The notes: a model not told the origin generated them from the letters alone. A stretch of DNA of 62,500 nucleotides from Rhizobium binae (GCF_017357225.1 NZ_CP071604.1:1-62500), one strand, 5' to 3'; positions 29,892 to 38,926 are shown, counted from the first letter of the stretch. Made by a program: numbers and translations.

Positions 29892-29904
29892 CTTGATCCG
29901 GAAT

Positions 29905-31416
29905 TTATGATTCGCTCTGGCCTATTCCAGCCCTTGCGCACCAATCGCGCAAGGGGGAAAGCGTCTCATGCTCGAGCGCGACGTTGAGATAGGCGAGCGT
30001 GCGCGGCATATGCCTGAGATAGCCGGGCTTGCCGTCCCGCTGCAGCAGCCGCACCCAGAGACCGGCAAGTTTGCAGTTGCGCTGCGCCGACATGATCGCC
30101 CAAGCCTTCATGAATCCGGCTTCGTCGAAACCGCCCTGCGCACGGCGACGTGTGAGATAATCATCCATCAGCTGCCGGAAGAGCTCCGGCGCGATCGTGA
30201 CGCGTGCGTCCTGGACGATCGAGGCAAGATCATAGGCCGTGGGGCCGATCATGGCGTCCTGGAAATCAATCAGGCCGATCCGTCTGACGCCGGCCTCCTG
30301 CGGGCGCCAGATGATATTCGGTGAGTGGAAATCGCGCAGCAGCAGGTTCTTTTCGGACGCGGCGAGCTCATCGATCAGCGCGTCCCAGATCGCCAGATAT
30401 TCCTTGCGCTCTGCATCCGAGGGTGCGGAGCCACGCTTCCAGGCAATGTGCCAGTCGAGCACAAGCTGTACTTCCATCTTCATCGCCGTGCGATCGAAGT
30501 CCGGAATGTGATGCGTGTGCGTGGCGGAAACGGGGATATCCTGCGGAAACTGCATGGAATGAAGATGGGCAAGGCAGGCGACGCTTTGGCGGTAACGCTC
30601 GGCGATCGGATGCCCGGCGTCGTCGAGCACGCCCTCCGTGCCGAGATCCTCAATCAGCAGGATGCCCTGCTCATAATCGACCCTGTAGATCTCCGGCGCT
30701 GCGAACCCCCGTTCGCGCAGCGCATCGGCAATGGCAACGAAGGGATAGGCATTCTGGGCGAGATGCGCGACTTTGGGATAGGGCTTGCCGTCGTAGACCG
30801 GCGGCCCCTCGGGATGCGGCCGCCAGTCCATCAGGATTTTGCGCGGAGCAGCGTCCGGATAGATGGCCTCATAGGCGCGCAGCGACGCATCGCCGGTCAG
30901 GAAGCGGCGTTTGACGTCGGGATAGCCGGCCCCGTCGAGGAAATCGCGGATGGCGAAGACCCGGCGGATACGTCGGGCCTGCTGACCGGCGGCTTCGATC
31001 GTTGCACGGCGGCCGCTGCCCTCATGCACCAGCGCCAGGGCGATGCGCTCGGCCGGCAATTCGCTCTCAGCCATCTCCGGCCATTCGACGAGGCAGATGC
31101 CGCTCTGCAGGGCCTCGTCGAAGCCTAGCTCGGTCAATTCGCTGGCGTCGCCGAGCCGATAGAGGTCGAAGTGCGACACCGGGATACGCAGGTCGTAGGA
31201 TTGCACCAGGGTGAAGGTCGGGCTCGGGACCTCAAGCCCATCGTCATCGGCAATGGCACGCAGGATCGCCCGGGCAAGCGACGATTTGCCGGCGCCGAGA
31301 TCGCCGGAAAGGGCAAGGCAATCGCCGGCCTTCAAGGCGAGCGCCAGGTCTTCGCCGAGGCGAATGGTGGCCGCCTCGTCCTTCAGGAAAAGCGAGATCG
31401 TATCGGTGGTCGTCAT
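29905..31416 (-). CDS. tsaE-amgK: Fusion of TsaE (tRNA t6A ATPase) and AmgK (MurNAc/GlcNAc 1-kinase)
   Basis: The 503-residue protein has two unrelated domains. Residues 1 to about 150 are TsaE, with Walker A SGDLGAGKSSLARA (residues 37-50), SPTFTLVQSY and HFDLYRLGD. TsaE is the ATPase of the threonylcarbamoyladenosine tRNA modification complex. Residues from about 165 to the end form an aminoglycoside-phosphotransferase-like kinase, with the catalytic loop LLLRDFHSPNIIW (Asp362, His364, Asn367) and metal motif LIDFQDAMIGP. Those features fit AmgK, which phosphorylates anomeric MurNAc. The ATG overlaps the divL stop (ATGA). The codons joining the domains run without a stop, so this is a genuine fusion, typical of rhizobia. 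Confidence 0.9.
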   Translation of the reverse strand: MTTTDTISLFLKDEAATIRLGEDLALALKAGDCLALSGDLGAGKSSLARAILRAIADDDGLEVPSPTFTLVQSYDLRIPVSHFDLYRLGDASELTELGFDEALQSGICLVEWPEMAESELPAERIALALVHEGSGRRATIEAAGQQARRIRRVFAIRDFLDGAGYPDVKRRFLTGDASLRAYEAIYPDAAPRKILMDWRPHPEGPPVYDGKPYPKVAHLAQNAYPFVAIADALRERGFAAPEIYRVDYEQGILLIEDLGTEGVLDDAGHPIAERYRQSVACLAHLHSMQFPQDIPVSATHTHHIPDFDRTAMKMEVQLVLDWHIAWKRGSAPSDAERKEYLAIWDALIDELAASEKNLLLRDFHSPNIIWRPQEAGVRRIGLIDFQDAMIGPTAYDLASIVQDARVTIAPELFRQLMDDYLTRRRAQGGFDEAGFMKAWAIMSAQRNCKLAGLWVRLLQRDGKPGYLRHMPRTLAYLNVALEHETLSPLRDWCARAGIGQSES

Positions 31417-33998
31417 TCGGCAGCGGCGGAATGGGGAATATCGACCGAGGGGATCCGGCAGACGACCGTCGTGCCCTTGCCCGGCTCGCTGTCGATCGTC
31501 ACGTCGCCGTGATGCAGGCTGACGAAACTGTCGACAATCGAGAGGCCGAGGCCGGCACCACCACGTTTTCCGCTTTTGGCGCCCGTTGCGAACCGATCGA
31601 ACATGGTCGCGATCATATCGGGCGAGATGCCGGGGCCGCGATCCTTCACGGAGAAGACGAAGTCCGTGCCGTCGCGTTGGCATTCCAGCGAAATCGAGGT
31701 GCCCTCCGGCGAGAAATTCGCCGCGTTGGAAAGAAGCTTCAGGAGAATCTGCTTCAGCCGCTGGGGATCGGCGACGATCGAGCCGAGATAGGCAGGCGCG
31801 GTGATTTCGAGCGCCACGCCACTTTCCTGCAGCCGATCGGCGATCTGCATCGAGACGTCGTCGAGCAGGTCGTTGAGATCGATTTCCGCATAGTTGAGGC
31901 GCATGATGCCGGCATCGACGGTCGCAAGATCGAGAATATCGTTGACGAGCGTCAGCAGAACCGAGGACGAGGTCGAGATATGGTCGATATATTCGGCCTG
32001 CCGCTCGTTCAGCGGCCCCACGCCCTGCGTGCGCAGCAGATCGGTGAAGCCGATAATATTGGTCAGCGGCGAGCGCAACTCATAGGAAACGTGCTGAACG
32101 AAGTCGTTCTTCAGCTCGTCGGCCTTGCGCAGCGCCTCGTTCTTTTCTGTCAGAGCCCGCTCGGCCCGCACGCTGTCCGTCATATTGACGAAAGTCAGCA
32201 TGGTCTGCGCGTTCGGCAGCGGGATGACGGCGTAGTCGAGCACGAGGCCGGAGAACAGTTCGAGCGTCCCCTGGCTCGAGCGGCGCTCGTCGTCGAAGCT
32301 GGTGATCAGTTCCGCGAAGGTCTTCCAGCCGTCCGGCCGGTCGTAGGAGGGGGCGCAGGCCTCGCCGAGCGCTCGGATATGAGTGCCGGGCTTGGCCTCG
32401 GCTTCGGTGATCCCCCAGAGCGCCCGGAAGGCCGGGTTCGACAGGCGGATGCGCCCATCCGGACCGAACACCGCCACACCTTCCGAGAGATGGTCGATGG
32501 TTTCGCCCTGCACCTTGACCAGCGTGTTGTAGCGCGTTTCGAGATCGACCTGTTCGGTCAGGTTCTCGAATACCCATGTGGCGCCGCCCTGCGGATGGGC
32601 GGTGGCGAAGACGCGCAGCGTCTGACCATTCGGCAGGTGCCAGAGGTCCGATTGCGTGTCGAGTGCGCGATAGACGGAAAGCGCCCCTTCTTTCCAGCTT
32701 TTCCAGTTGAGCTGGTCCGGCAGCTTCTTGGCTGCGCGCAGCCGCTCGAGCAGCTCGCTATTGTCCGGCCGGCCTTCGAGAAAGGCGATATCGAGCCCCC
32801 AGAGCGCGACGAAGGCCTGGTTGTAGAATTGCAGCCGGCGGTCGCCGTCGAAGATGGCGACCGGTGTGGCGAGATGGTCAAGCGTCTCGGCATGGCTCTT
32901 CAGCGTCCGTTCCAGCTCGGCGCGCACCGCCTCTGTATTGGAAACGTCGACTGCGATGCCGGCCGAGCCGCCGGGAACCTTGACGTCGACGACGTCGAAG
33001 AATGTCCGGTTGCCGCGCACCACCGTCGAGATCGTGTCGTGGAAGGGTGATTCCGGCGTCGTCGTGGCGCGGATGCGCTCGCGCGCCACGGTCGTCAGCA
33101 TCTCGCGGCCTTCGTTGATCGCCTGCTGCGGCGTGCGTGCCTCGACCGCCTCGCCATAAGCCTGGTTGACCCAGGTGAGGCGACCCGCCGCGTCGCGCTG
33201 CCAGGCCGGCATGTCGATCGCGTCGAGCATGGTCTGGAAGGCGGAGATCGAGGTCATCAGCCGGTCGCGCTCGATCCTAAGCTCCGCGAGTTCGGCGCGC
33301 AGATTGTTGAGCGCCACGAAGCGGACGAAGGCGCGTCCGCCGGAAACCCGGCCCTGTGCCTCGAGGACTTCGTCACGCATGGTTTCGACCACCATGTCGA
33401 AGCTCTGTGCGGCGTCACGCAGCCGGTCGATCGCCTTTTCCAGTTCCGAGGCCGAGCGTGATTTCAGCCAGAGGCCAAAAGCCAGGAACTCGCCGTCCTG
33501 CGGTGCGCCGGTCTCGGGCGGAAGCTGGCCGAGAAGCTCGGGGCGCGTATTGCCGTCCCAGATGACGATCCGCCGGTTCTTGTCGGCGATCAGCGCCTGA
33601 TATTGCGAAATGCGCTGCTGGGCATCGGAAAGCGCCGAGCGGATTTCCCGGCTCTCATTTTCCAGATTGCCGCGCTGGCGCACCAGCCACAGCGTCGAAA
33701 GAAGCGCTGCCGATATGACGCCGATAACGACGGAAACGCCGATGACCTGCGAGGAGGTGAAGAGGTGAGCCGATGCCGCCGCCTGCTGCTCGCCCTGTGC
33801 CAGAACCGGCCGTGCCAGCGCGGCAAGTGCGGTACCGGCCGCGCAGGTTTTCAGGAAGCGCGCCAATGATCCATGCTCTTGCCTTGCGGCCTCGTGTGCT
33901 GTTACAGAGTTATAGTCTTGGCCTGCCGTCGACGGGCGGCGACCGGCGCGAGCGCCGTCGTCCGCCTGACCCGGCAGGCTGTTTTTCAGTTCCGACAT
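31413..33998 (-). CDS. divL: DivL-type PAS sensor pseudo-histidine kinase
   Basis: The 861-residue protein has an N-terminal signal-like stretch and a transmembrane helix (QVIGVSVVIGVISAALLSTLW). A coiled coil and several PAS domains follow (from about residue 250 to 590). After them come a HisKA-like dimerisation helix and an HATPase domain with N, G1, F and G2 boxes (LLSNAANFSPEG, KDRGPGIS, GGAGLGLSIV). The H-box reads FVQHVSYELRSPLTNI, with Tyr639 at the phospho-His position. This is the hallmark of DivL, the Caulobacter regulator that controls CckA and thereby CtrA. A TTG start at 34022 is possible; the ATG at 33998 fits GGACGGAGA better. It heads the tsaE-amgK-murU-addB-addA operon. Confidence 0.88.
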   Translation of the reverse strand: MSELKNSLPGQADDGARAGRRPSTAGQDYNSVTAHEAARQEHGSLARFLKTCAAGTALAALARPVLAQGEQQAAASAHLFTSSQVIGVSVVIGVISAALLSTLWLVRQRGNLENESREIRSALSDAQQRISQYQALIADKNRRIVIWDGNTRPELLGQLPPETGAPQDGEFLAFGLWLKSRSASELEKAIDRLRDAAQSFDMVVETMRDEVLEAQGRVSGGRAFVRFVALNNLRAELAELRIERDRLMTSISAFQTMLDAIDMPAWQRDAAGRLTWVNQAYGEAVEARTPQQAINEGREMLTTVARERIRATTTPESPFHDTISTVVRGNRTFFDVVDVKVPGGSAGIAVDVSNTEAVRAELERTLKSHAETLDHLATPVAIFDGDRRLQFYNQAFVALWGLDIAFLEGRPDNSELLERLRAAKKLPDQLNWKSWKEGALSVYRALDTQSDLWHLPNGQTLRVFATAHPQGGATWVFENLTEQVDLETRYNTLVKVQGETIDHLSEGVAVFGPDGRIRLSNPAFRALWGITEAEAKPGTHIRALGEACAPSYDRPDGWKTFAELITSFDDERRSSQGTLELFSGLVLDYAVIPLPNAQTMLTFVNMTDSVRAERALTEKNEALRKADELKNDFVQHVSYELRSPLTNIIGFTDLLRTQGVGPLNERQAEYIDHISTSSSVLLTLVNDILDLATVDAGIMRLNYAEIDLNDLLDDVSMQIADRLQESGVALEITAPAYLGSIVADPQRLKQILLKLLSNAANFSPEGTSISLECQRDGTDFVFSVKDRGPGISPDMIATMFDRFATGAKSGKRGGAGLGLSIVDSFVSLHHGDVTIDSEPGKGTTVVCRIPSVDIPHSAAAE

Positions 33999-34134
33999 CC
34001 GCGGTATGTCTCCGTCCTTCAATGTGCCGCATTACGACAAGACATCCCATTTTCGCAGCGGTCGAACGGGTTCCGCCGCCACGAATCAAGTCTTAAAACA
34101 ATACTTCGGAAGGGAATCGCCGGGAAGGGAGCGG

Positions 34135-34173
34135 CCAAAAAATAAGCCGCGGCATTTGTCAATGCCGCGGCTT
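34135..34173 (-). terminator. Rho-independent terminator of ahcY
   Basis: A perfect 13-base stem, AAGCCGCGGCATT (34144-34156) with AATGCCGCGGCTT (34161-34173), has a four-base loop. On the minus strand it is followed by TATTTTTTGG. The remainder of the 33999-34201 gap should hold the divL promoter; none is clear. Confidence 0.9.
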
Positions 34174-34201
34174 CTACATCTTGTGGATATCGATGATGGG
34201 A

Positions 34202-35602
34202 TCAATATCTGTAGTGGTCGGACTTGAACGGACCCTGCGGCTTGACGCCGATATAGGCAGCCTGCTCTTCGCTGAGCTGGGTAAGTTTCACACCGAGCTT
34301 GTCGAGATGCAGGCGCGCAACCTTTTCATCGAGGTGCTTCGGCAGGATGTAGACCTTGTTCTCGTACTGGCCGGGCTTGGTGAAGAGCTCGATTTGCGCC
34401 AGCGTCTGGTTGGTGAACGAGGCCGACATGACGAAGGACGGATGGCCCGTCGCGTTGCCGAGATTGAGCAGGCGGCCTTCGGAGAGAAGGATGATGCGGT
34501 TGCCCTTGGGGAATTCGATCAGGTCGACCTGCGGCTTGATGTTGGTCCACTTGAGGTTACGCAGCGCAGCGACTTCGATTTCATTGTCGAAGTGGCCGAT
34601 ATTGCCGACAATCGCCATGTCCTTCATCTCGCGCATGTGGTCGATGCGGATGACGTCCTTATTGCCTGTGGTGGTGATGAAGATGTCGGCCGAGGAAACG
34701 ACGTCCTCTAGCAGGACGACTTCATAACCGTCCATCGCCGCCTGCAGGGCGCAGATCGGATCAGCTTCGGTGACCTTGACGCGGGCGCCGGCGCCGGAGA
34801 GCGAAGCGGCAGAGCCCTTGCCGACGTCACCATAACCGCAGACGACGGCGACCTTGCCGGCCATCATCACGTCGGTGCCGCGGCGGATGCCGTCGACCAG
34901 TGATTCCTTGCAGCCGTACTTGTTGTCGAACTTCGACTTGGTGACGGAATCGTTGACGTTGATCGCCGGGAAGGGCAGCAGCCCCTTCTGGCTGAGCTGG
35001 TACAGGCGGTTGACGCCCGTCGTCGTTTCTTCGGTCACGCCCTTGATCGCATCGCGCTGCTTGGTAAACCAGCCCGGCGAAGCGGCAAGGCGCTTCTTGA
35101 TCTGTGCGAAGAGGATTTCCTCTTCCTCGGAATGCGGATGGGACAATACGTCCTCGCCGGCTTCGGCGCGGGCGCCGAGCAGGATGTACATGGTGGCATC
35201 GCCGCCGTCATCGAGGATCATGTTGGAAAGGCCGCCATCGGCCCACTGGAAGATCTTGTCGGTATAAACCCAGTAGTCCTCGAGCGACTCGCCCTTGATG
35301 GCGAAAACGGGAACGCCGGCAGCGGCGATTGCCGCAGCGGCATGATCCTGCGTCGAGAAGATGTTGCACGAGGCCCAGCGGACCTCGGCGCCGAGCGCCA
35401 CCAGCGTTTCGATGAGCACGGCGGTCTGGATGGTCATGTGCAGCGAACCGGTGATGCGCGCGCCCTTCAGCGGCTTCGCCTCGCCAAATTCAGCGCGGCA
35501 GGACATCAGCCCGGGCATTTCGGTTTCGGCGATCGTAATTTCCTTGCGGCCGAAATCCGCAAGCCCGATATCGGCGACGACATAATCTTTTTCAGTGCTC
35601 AT
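34202..35602 (-). CDS. ahcY: Adenosylhomocysteinase (S-adenosylhomocysteine hydrolase)
   Basis: The 466-residue NAD-dependent enzyme splits S-adenosylhomocysteine into adenosine and homocysteine, relieving product inhibition of methyltransferases. Substrate-site blocks [15 protein letters not shown] and [15 protein letters not shown], and the Rossmann motif [14 protein letters not shown], are intact. The C-terminal KSDHYRY carries the Lys and Tyr that reach the partner NAD. The ATG follows GGAGACCTCT. It has a strong terminator and a long (about 235-base) leader with an upstream palindrome, so it is probably an independently controlled single gene. Confidence 0.97.
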   Translation of the reverse strand: MSTEKDYVVADIGLADFGRKEITIAETEMPGLMSCRAEFGEAKPLKGARITGSLHMTIQTAVLIETLVALGAEVRWASCNIFSTQDHAAAAIAAAGVPVFAIKGESLEDYWVYTDKIFQWADGGLSNMILDDGGDATMYILLGARAEAGEDVLSHPHSEEEEILFAQIKKRLAASPGWFTKQRDAIKGVTEETTTGVNRLYQLSQKGLLPFPAINVNDSVTKSKFDNKYGCKESLVDGIRRGTDVMMAGKVAVVCGYGDVGKGSAASLSGAGARVKVTEADPICALQAAMDGYEVVLLEDVVSSADIFITTTGNKDVIRIDHMREMKDMAIVGNIGHFDNEIEVAALRNLKWTNIKPQVDLIEFPKGNRIILLSEGRLLNLGNATGHPSFVMSASFTNQTLAQIELFTKPGQYENKVYILPKHLDEKVARLHLDKLGVKLTQLSEEQAAYIGVKPQGPFKSDHYRY

Positions 35603-35879
35603 AGAGGTCTCCAGGCTGAAAAACGTCTCAAAAATTGGCGCAGGCGCGAAGAGGATCGCGCGACGGATAGGCCGCGTGCCGATGCAAGTCGGCCGGATCT
35701 GTGCAGCAGTTCCGGGAACGCGAGATGCATAACACTAAAGCGCCGAACCGCATTGCATGAACCAGGTTCGATGCGACACGCTTCAGCGCACGGCATGTCC
35801 GCCGTTTAGCAGGCTTCTGATGGGAAGGCAATAAGGATATAAAGAAGTCTTTATATGTTTATATGGGCTCGGCCTAAGC
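35603..35879 (-). promoter_or_regulatory. ahcY leader and control region
   Basis: The 277-base gap holds a perfect palindrome, ATATAAAGA-AG-TCTTTATAT (35837-35856), flanked by another ATATAAA-like half. It is about 235 bases before ahcY and directly upstream of the likely promoter. Repressors of SAM/SAH metabolism (SahR, ArsR family) use similar AT-rich palindromes in alphaproteobacteria; that assignment is from memory. The long leader has short inverted repeats, including CGAACC/GGTTCG, but I do not recognise a known riboswitch. Confidence 0.45.
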
Positions 35880-36155
35880 TCACATCTCTTCGCCGAAGCG
35901 GTTCTGGATCAGCTGGTCCAAGGCCTCCAGTGCTTCCTCGGCCTGGCTGCCGCTCGCCGAGACGACGACGCTCGAGCCGGGGCTTGCTGCAAGCATCATC
36001 AGGCCCATGATCGACGTGCCGCCGACCGTCATTCCGTCCTTGGAGACGGTGATGGCGGCATCGAAGGTCTCGACCATCTGAACGAATTTGGCCGAGGCGC
36101 GTGCGTGAAGGCCGCGTTTGTTGATGATAAGGAGTTCCCGGGAAAGCGATGTCAT
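35880..36155 (-). CDS. ptsH: HPr-family phosphocarrier protein
   Basis: The 91-residue protein carries the HPr active site RGLHARASAKF with phospho-acceptor His17, and the regulatory serine region GGTSIMGLMML with Ser48. It is phosphorylated on His by enzyme I of the PTS and on Ser by HprK, encoded just upstream. With EIIA (10 bases away) it forms a regulatory rather than sugar-transporting phosphorelay, the normal case in rhizobia, which lack most sugar permeases of the PTS. Confidence 0.93.
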   Translation of the reverse strand: MTSLSRELLIINKRGLHARASAKFVQMVETFDAAITVSKDGMTVGGTSIMGLMMLAASPGSSVVVSASGSQAEEALEALDQLIQNRFGEEM

Positions 36156-36164
36156 GAAGCGCCG

Positions 36165-36566
36165 TTATTTTCCGCTGAGCACACGGCTCGCGACATTGAT
36201 ATATTTCCGCCCGGCTTCGGAAGCCTCGACCAGCGCCTTCTCCATATTGTTCTCGCCGCGCACGCCGGCGAGCTTGATCAGCATCGGCAGGTTGACGCCG
36301 GCGATGACCTCGGTGTGGCCGCTGCTCATGACCGATATTGCGAGATTGGACGGCGTGCCGCCGAACATGTCGGTCAGGATGACGACGCCATGGCCATCAT
36401 CGGCGCCGGAAACCGCTTGCAGAATGTCCTGCCGTCTTTGGTCCATGTCGTCTTCGGGGCCAATACAGACCGTCTCGATGAATTTCTGAGGACCGACGAC
36501 GTGCTCGACAGCATGACGAAACTCTTCAGCCAGCTTGCCATGAGTGACAAGCACAAGTCCGATCAT
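36165..36566 (-). CDS. PTS EIIA component, mannose family
   Basis: The 133-residue protein has the EIIA-Man start MIGLVLVTHGKLAEEF with His9 as the predicted phospho-site. It also has the core LTDMFGGTPSNLAISVM and the closing GVNLPMLIKLAG. No EIIB, EIIC or EIID partner is present in the window, so it probably acts as a signalling phospho-acceptor. The ATG at 36566 fits the conserved N-terminus; the frame extends 18 codons further without reason. It lies between hprK (150-base gap) and ptsH. Confidence 0.92.
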   Translation of the reverse strand: MIGLVLVTHGKLAEEFRHAVEHVVGPQKFIETVCIGPEDDMDQRRQDILQAVSGADDGHGVVILTDMFGGTPSNLAISVMSSGHTEVIAGVNLPMLIKLAGVRGENNMEKALVEASEAGRKYINVASRVLSGK

Positions 36567-36695
36567 GATATTACTGCTCCCATATACGCAAACGATGGCT
36601 GAGATATCGCAACGCAGCAATTACGTCCACCGGTGGGGGCACATCTTGGCGATGAAAAGCCGAAGTGCAAGATAAAAATGCAAACATATAAGGCA

Positions 36696-36707
36696 GATTG
36701 ATCAATC
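36696..36707. promoter_or_regulatory. Perfect 12-base palindrome upstream of the EIIA gene
   Basis: GATTGATCAATC is self-complementary and sits in the 150-base gap between hprK and the EIIA gene, just past the hprK stop. It could be an operator for the EIIA-ptsH unit. It is too short for a convincing terminator. Confidence 0.3.
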
Positions 36708-36716
36708 CGGAAGCCT

Positions 36717-37166
36717 TCAATCCCCGATATCAGGGGCTTTCGCCATCAGGACTGCAAGCGGTGAGGGCACGCCTGTGAGCAACCGCAACGCGGGAAGCGA
36801 ATAACCGGCGGCAAGGCTGACGAATTCGCGGTCGGGGGGGACGCGGTTTTCGCCGGAAGCGCTGCCGGGAAGCACGGCATAATGCATGGCCGCCTGAGGG
36901 ACATGATCCTGCCGGACGATGCCGGTGCCGCGCAGTTCGATCAGCCCGGCGATCGACGGTGGGCAGGTGGCGATCACCGTGCCTGCCTCTCCCGACAGAA
37001 GCACCTGATCGTCGGCAACCAGCGCCGTAAACAGACCGAGGCGTCTGGCCTCGGTCATGCAGGTGAAAGCCAGCATCGATTTGCCCCAGCCGGAGGGACC
37101 GCTGAACAGGAGCCCGGTCCTGCCGACGACGATTGCCGTGGCATGGATGTTTGCGGCCTCGCTCAT
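36717..37166 (-). CDS. hprK: HPr kinase/phosphorylase, short alphaproteobacterial form
   Basis: The 149-residue protein is only the C-terminal catalytic domain of HprK, less than half the length of the Gram-positive enzyme. The P-loop is GPSGWGKS (residues 23-30), followed by VADDQVLL and GLIELRGTGIV, the HprK signature region. It phosphorylates or dephosphorylates HPr on the regulatory serine. Its ATG overlaps the chvG stop by four bases (ATGA), so carbon/nitrogen PTS signalling and the ChvG-ChvI system are transcribed together. Confidence 0.92.
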   Translation of the reverse strand: MSEAANIHATAIVVGRTGLLFSGPSGWGKSMLAFTCMTEARRLGLFTALVADDQVLLSGEAGTVIATCPPSIAGLIELRGTGIVRQDHVPQAAMHYAVLPGSASGENRVPPDREFVSLAAGYSLPALRLLTGVPSPLAVLMAKAPDIGD

Positions 37167-38926
37167 GCGGCTGGATCCAGCGGCAGGGCGAGGATAAAGC
37201 GCGCGCCAAGCACCTCGCCGCTTTCGGCGTCGGTGATGTTCTCTGCTCTGAGCGATCCGCCATGCGCCTCGGCGATCTGGCGGCTGATCGAAAGACCAAG
37301 GCCCGAGTTTTGGCCAAAGCCCTCCGATTCCGGCCGGTCGGTATAGAAGCGCTCGAAGATACGGTCGATATTCTCCGCCTGGATGCCGGGACCGTTGTCT
37401 TCGATCGTGGTGACGCAGCGCGACCGTGTCCGCATCAGCCGCACGGTGATCTTGCCACCTTTTTCGGGGACGAAGGAGCGGGCATTCTCGATCAGATTGG
37501 TGACGATCTGGCCGATGCGCAGATCGTGACCGTTGACGAGGAAGCGTGTCTTGACGTTGGGCTTGCGTTCGATCGAATAGGCGATCTCCACCTGCTTCTT
37601 GCTGCCCCTGATCTGACGCGACACGTCGATCAGATCGCGCAGCAGGACTTCCATGTCGATGGAGGCGGCATCGACGCGCGCGAGTTCGGCATCGAGGCGC
37701 GAGGCATCGGAAATATCGCTGATCAGGCGGTCGAGACGGCGGACGTCGTGCTGGATGACATCCAGCAGCCGCTTCTTGGAATCCTCGGACTTCGCGAGCG
37801 GCAAGGTTTCGACGGCGCTGCGTAGCGAGGTCAGCGGGTTCTTAAGTTCGTGGCTGACATCGGCTGCAAAGCTCTCGATTGCGTCGATGCGGTCGTAAAG
37901 CGCTGTCGTCATCTCGCGCAATGCAATGGAAAGATTGCCGATTTCATCCTGGCGGGCGGAAAAATCGGGGATCTCCTCACGCGCCTTGGCGCCGCGGCGC
38001 ACGCGGATGGCGGCGGCCGAAAGGCGGCGCAGCGGATTGGCGATCGTCGACGACAGCACCAGCGAAAGCAGCACGTTGACGAGCGTCGCGACGCCGAAGA
38101 CACGCATGATCGCAAGCCGTTCTGCATGCACGATGTTGTCGATGTCGCCTGCCTGCGTCGACAACAGCAGCACGCCGAGCACGGCGCGGAAGCGCTGGAT
38201 CGGCACGGCGACGGAAACGATGAGTTCGCCTTTCTCCGTGGTGCGCACGACCGCGCCGCGAACGCCGGTCAGCGCGTTCATGACTTCAGGATAGATCGAA
38301 CCGTCGCCGCCCGGGGCTTCCTTATAGAGCGGCAGATTGCCGGGCTGCAGCGCCTTGTTGAACAGGGTCGCGAACCAATCGCTCCAGGTCTGCTTCTCTT
38401 CCTCGACCGGCGGCAGGTCGAAGCGCAGCACTTGGCCACGCGAATAAAGGTGACGCGAATCAAGCAGCAGATTGGCGTCGGCATCGAAGATGCGGGCGCG
38501 TGTGCGCGTCGGTGAGATCAGCCGGCGCAGGACCGGGGCGACCTTCTCCGGATCGATCGGAAAATCCAGGTCCTCGTCGTTCGGCACCGGGGTGATGCTC
38601 TGTCCGGCCTGCAGTTCGAGCAGCTTCTGCGGATCGATGGTGATCGAGTTCGTATCGACCGATGCGGAGGCCGAAACCGCGCCGGCGATGATCTCGCCTT
38701 GCGTCAACAGGCTTTCGGCGCGGGCGTCGATCAGGCCTTCGCGAAACTGGTTTAGATAGAGGATGCCGCCGACGAGCACCACCAGCGCGACCAGATTGAA
38801 GAACAGGATTCGCCGCGTCAGGCTCGAAAACACGGCATTGCCGAAGATGCGGCGGATCAGGGTGAAGGGATGCGACCAACGGCGGCCTCGGACGCGACGG
38901 GTGCTCACGCCCTCCGCATCGTCCAT
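37163..38926 (-). CDS. chvG: Sensor histidine kinase ChvG/ExoS
   Basis: The 587-residue inner-membrane kinase has two transmembrane segments (about residues 42-62, and VFGVATLVNVLLSLVLSSTIA at about 280-300) enclosing a periplasmic sensor. A HAMP region follows, then the H-box AADVSHELKNPLTSLR with His359, and HATPase boxes (NLIENARSF, EDNGPGI, GLGLSISRQIAEAHGG). Homologues, ChvG in Agrobacterium and ExoS in Sinorhizobium, respond to acidity and periplasmic repressor ExoR, controlling succinoglycan, motility and host invasion. The start at 38926 (MDDAEG) follows AGGAAAGGG; a TTG nine codons earlier is weaker. Confidence 0.95.
   Translation of the reverse strand: MDDAEGVSTRRVRGRRWSHPFTLIRRIFGNAVFSSLTRRILFFNLVALVVLVGGILYLNQFREGLIDARAESLLTQGEIIAGAVSASASVDTNSITIDPQKLLELQAGQSITPVPNDEDLDFPIDPEKVAPVLRRLISPTRTRARIFDADANLLLDSRHLYSRGQVLRFDLPPVEEEKQTWSDWFATLFNKALQPGNLPLYKEAPGGDGSIYPEVMNALTGVRGAVVRTTEKGELIVSVAVPIQRFRAVLGVLLLSTQAGDIDNIVHAERLAIMRVFGVATLVNVLLSLVLSSTIANPLRRLSAAAIRVRRGAKAREEIPDFSARQDEIGNLSIALREMTTALYDRIDAIESFAADVSHELKNPLTSLRSAVETLPLAKSEDSKKRLLDVIQHDVRRLDRLISDISDASRLDAELARVDAASIDMEVLLRDLIDVSRQIRGSKKQVEIAYSIERKPNVKTRFLVNGHDLRIGQIVTNLIENARSFVPEKGGKITVRLMRTRSRCVTTIEDNGPGIQAENIDRIFERFYTDRPESEGFGQNSGLGLSISRQIAEAHGGSLRAENITDAESGEVLGARFILALPLDPAA

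Noticed and set aside
35599..35796. 65-codon frame in the ahcY leader
   Set aside because: It has no clear ribosome site, no resemblance to a leader peptide for methionine or cysteine, and low complexity. I keep the region as a non-coding leader.
35603..35879. SAH or SAM riboswitch before ahcY
   Set aside because: I could not match the leader to a conserved core I know. A covariance search would be decisive.
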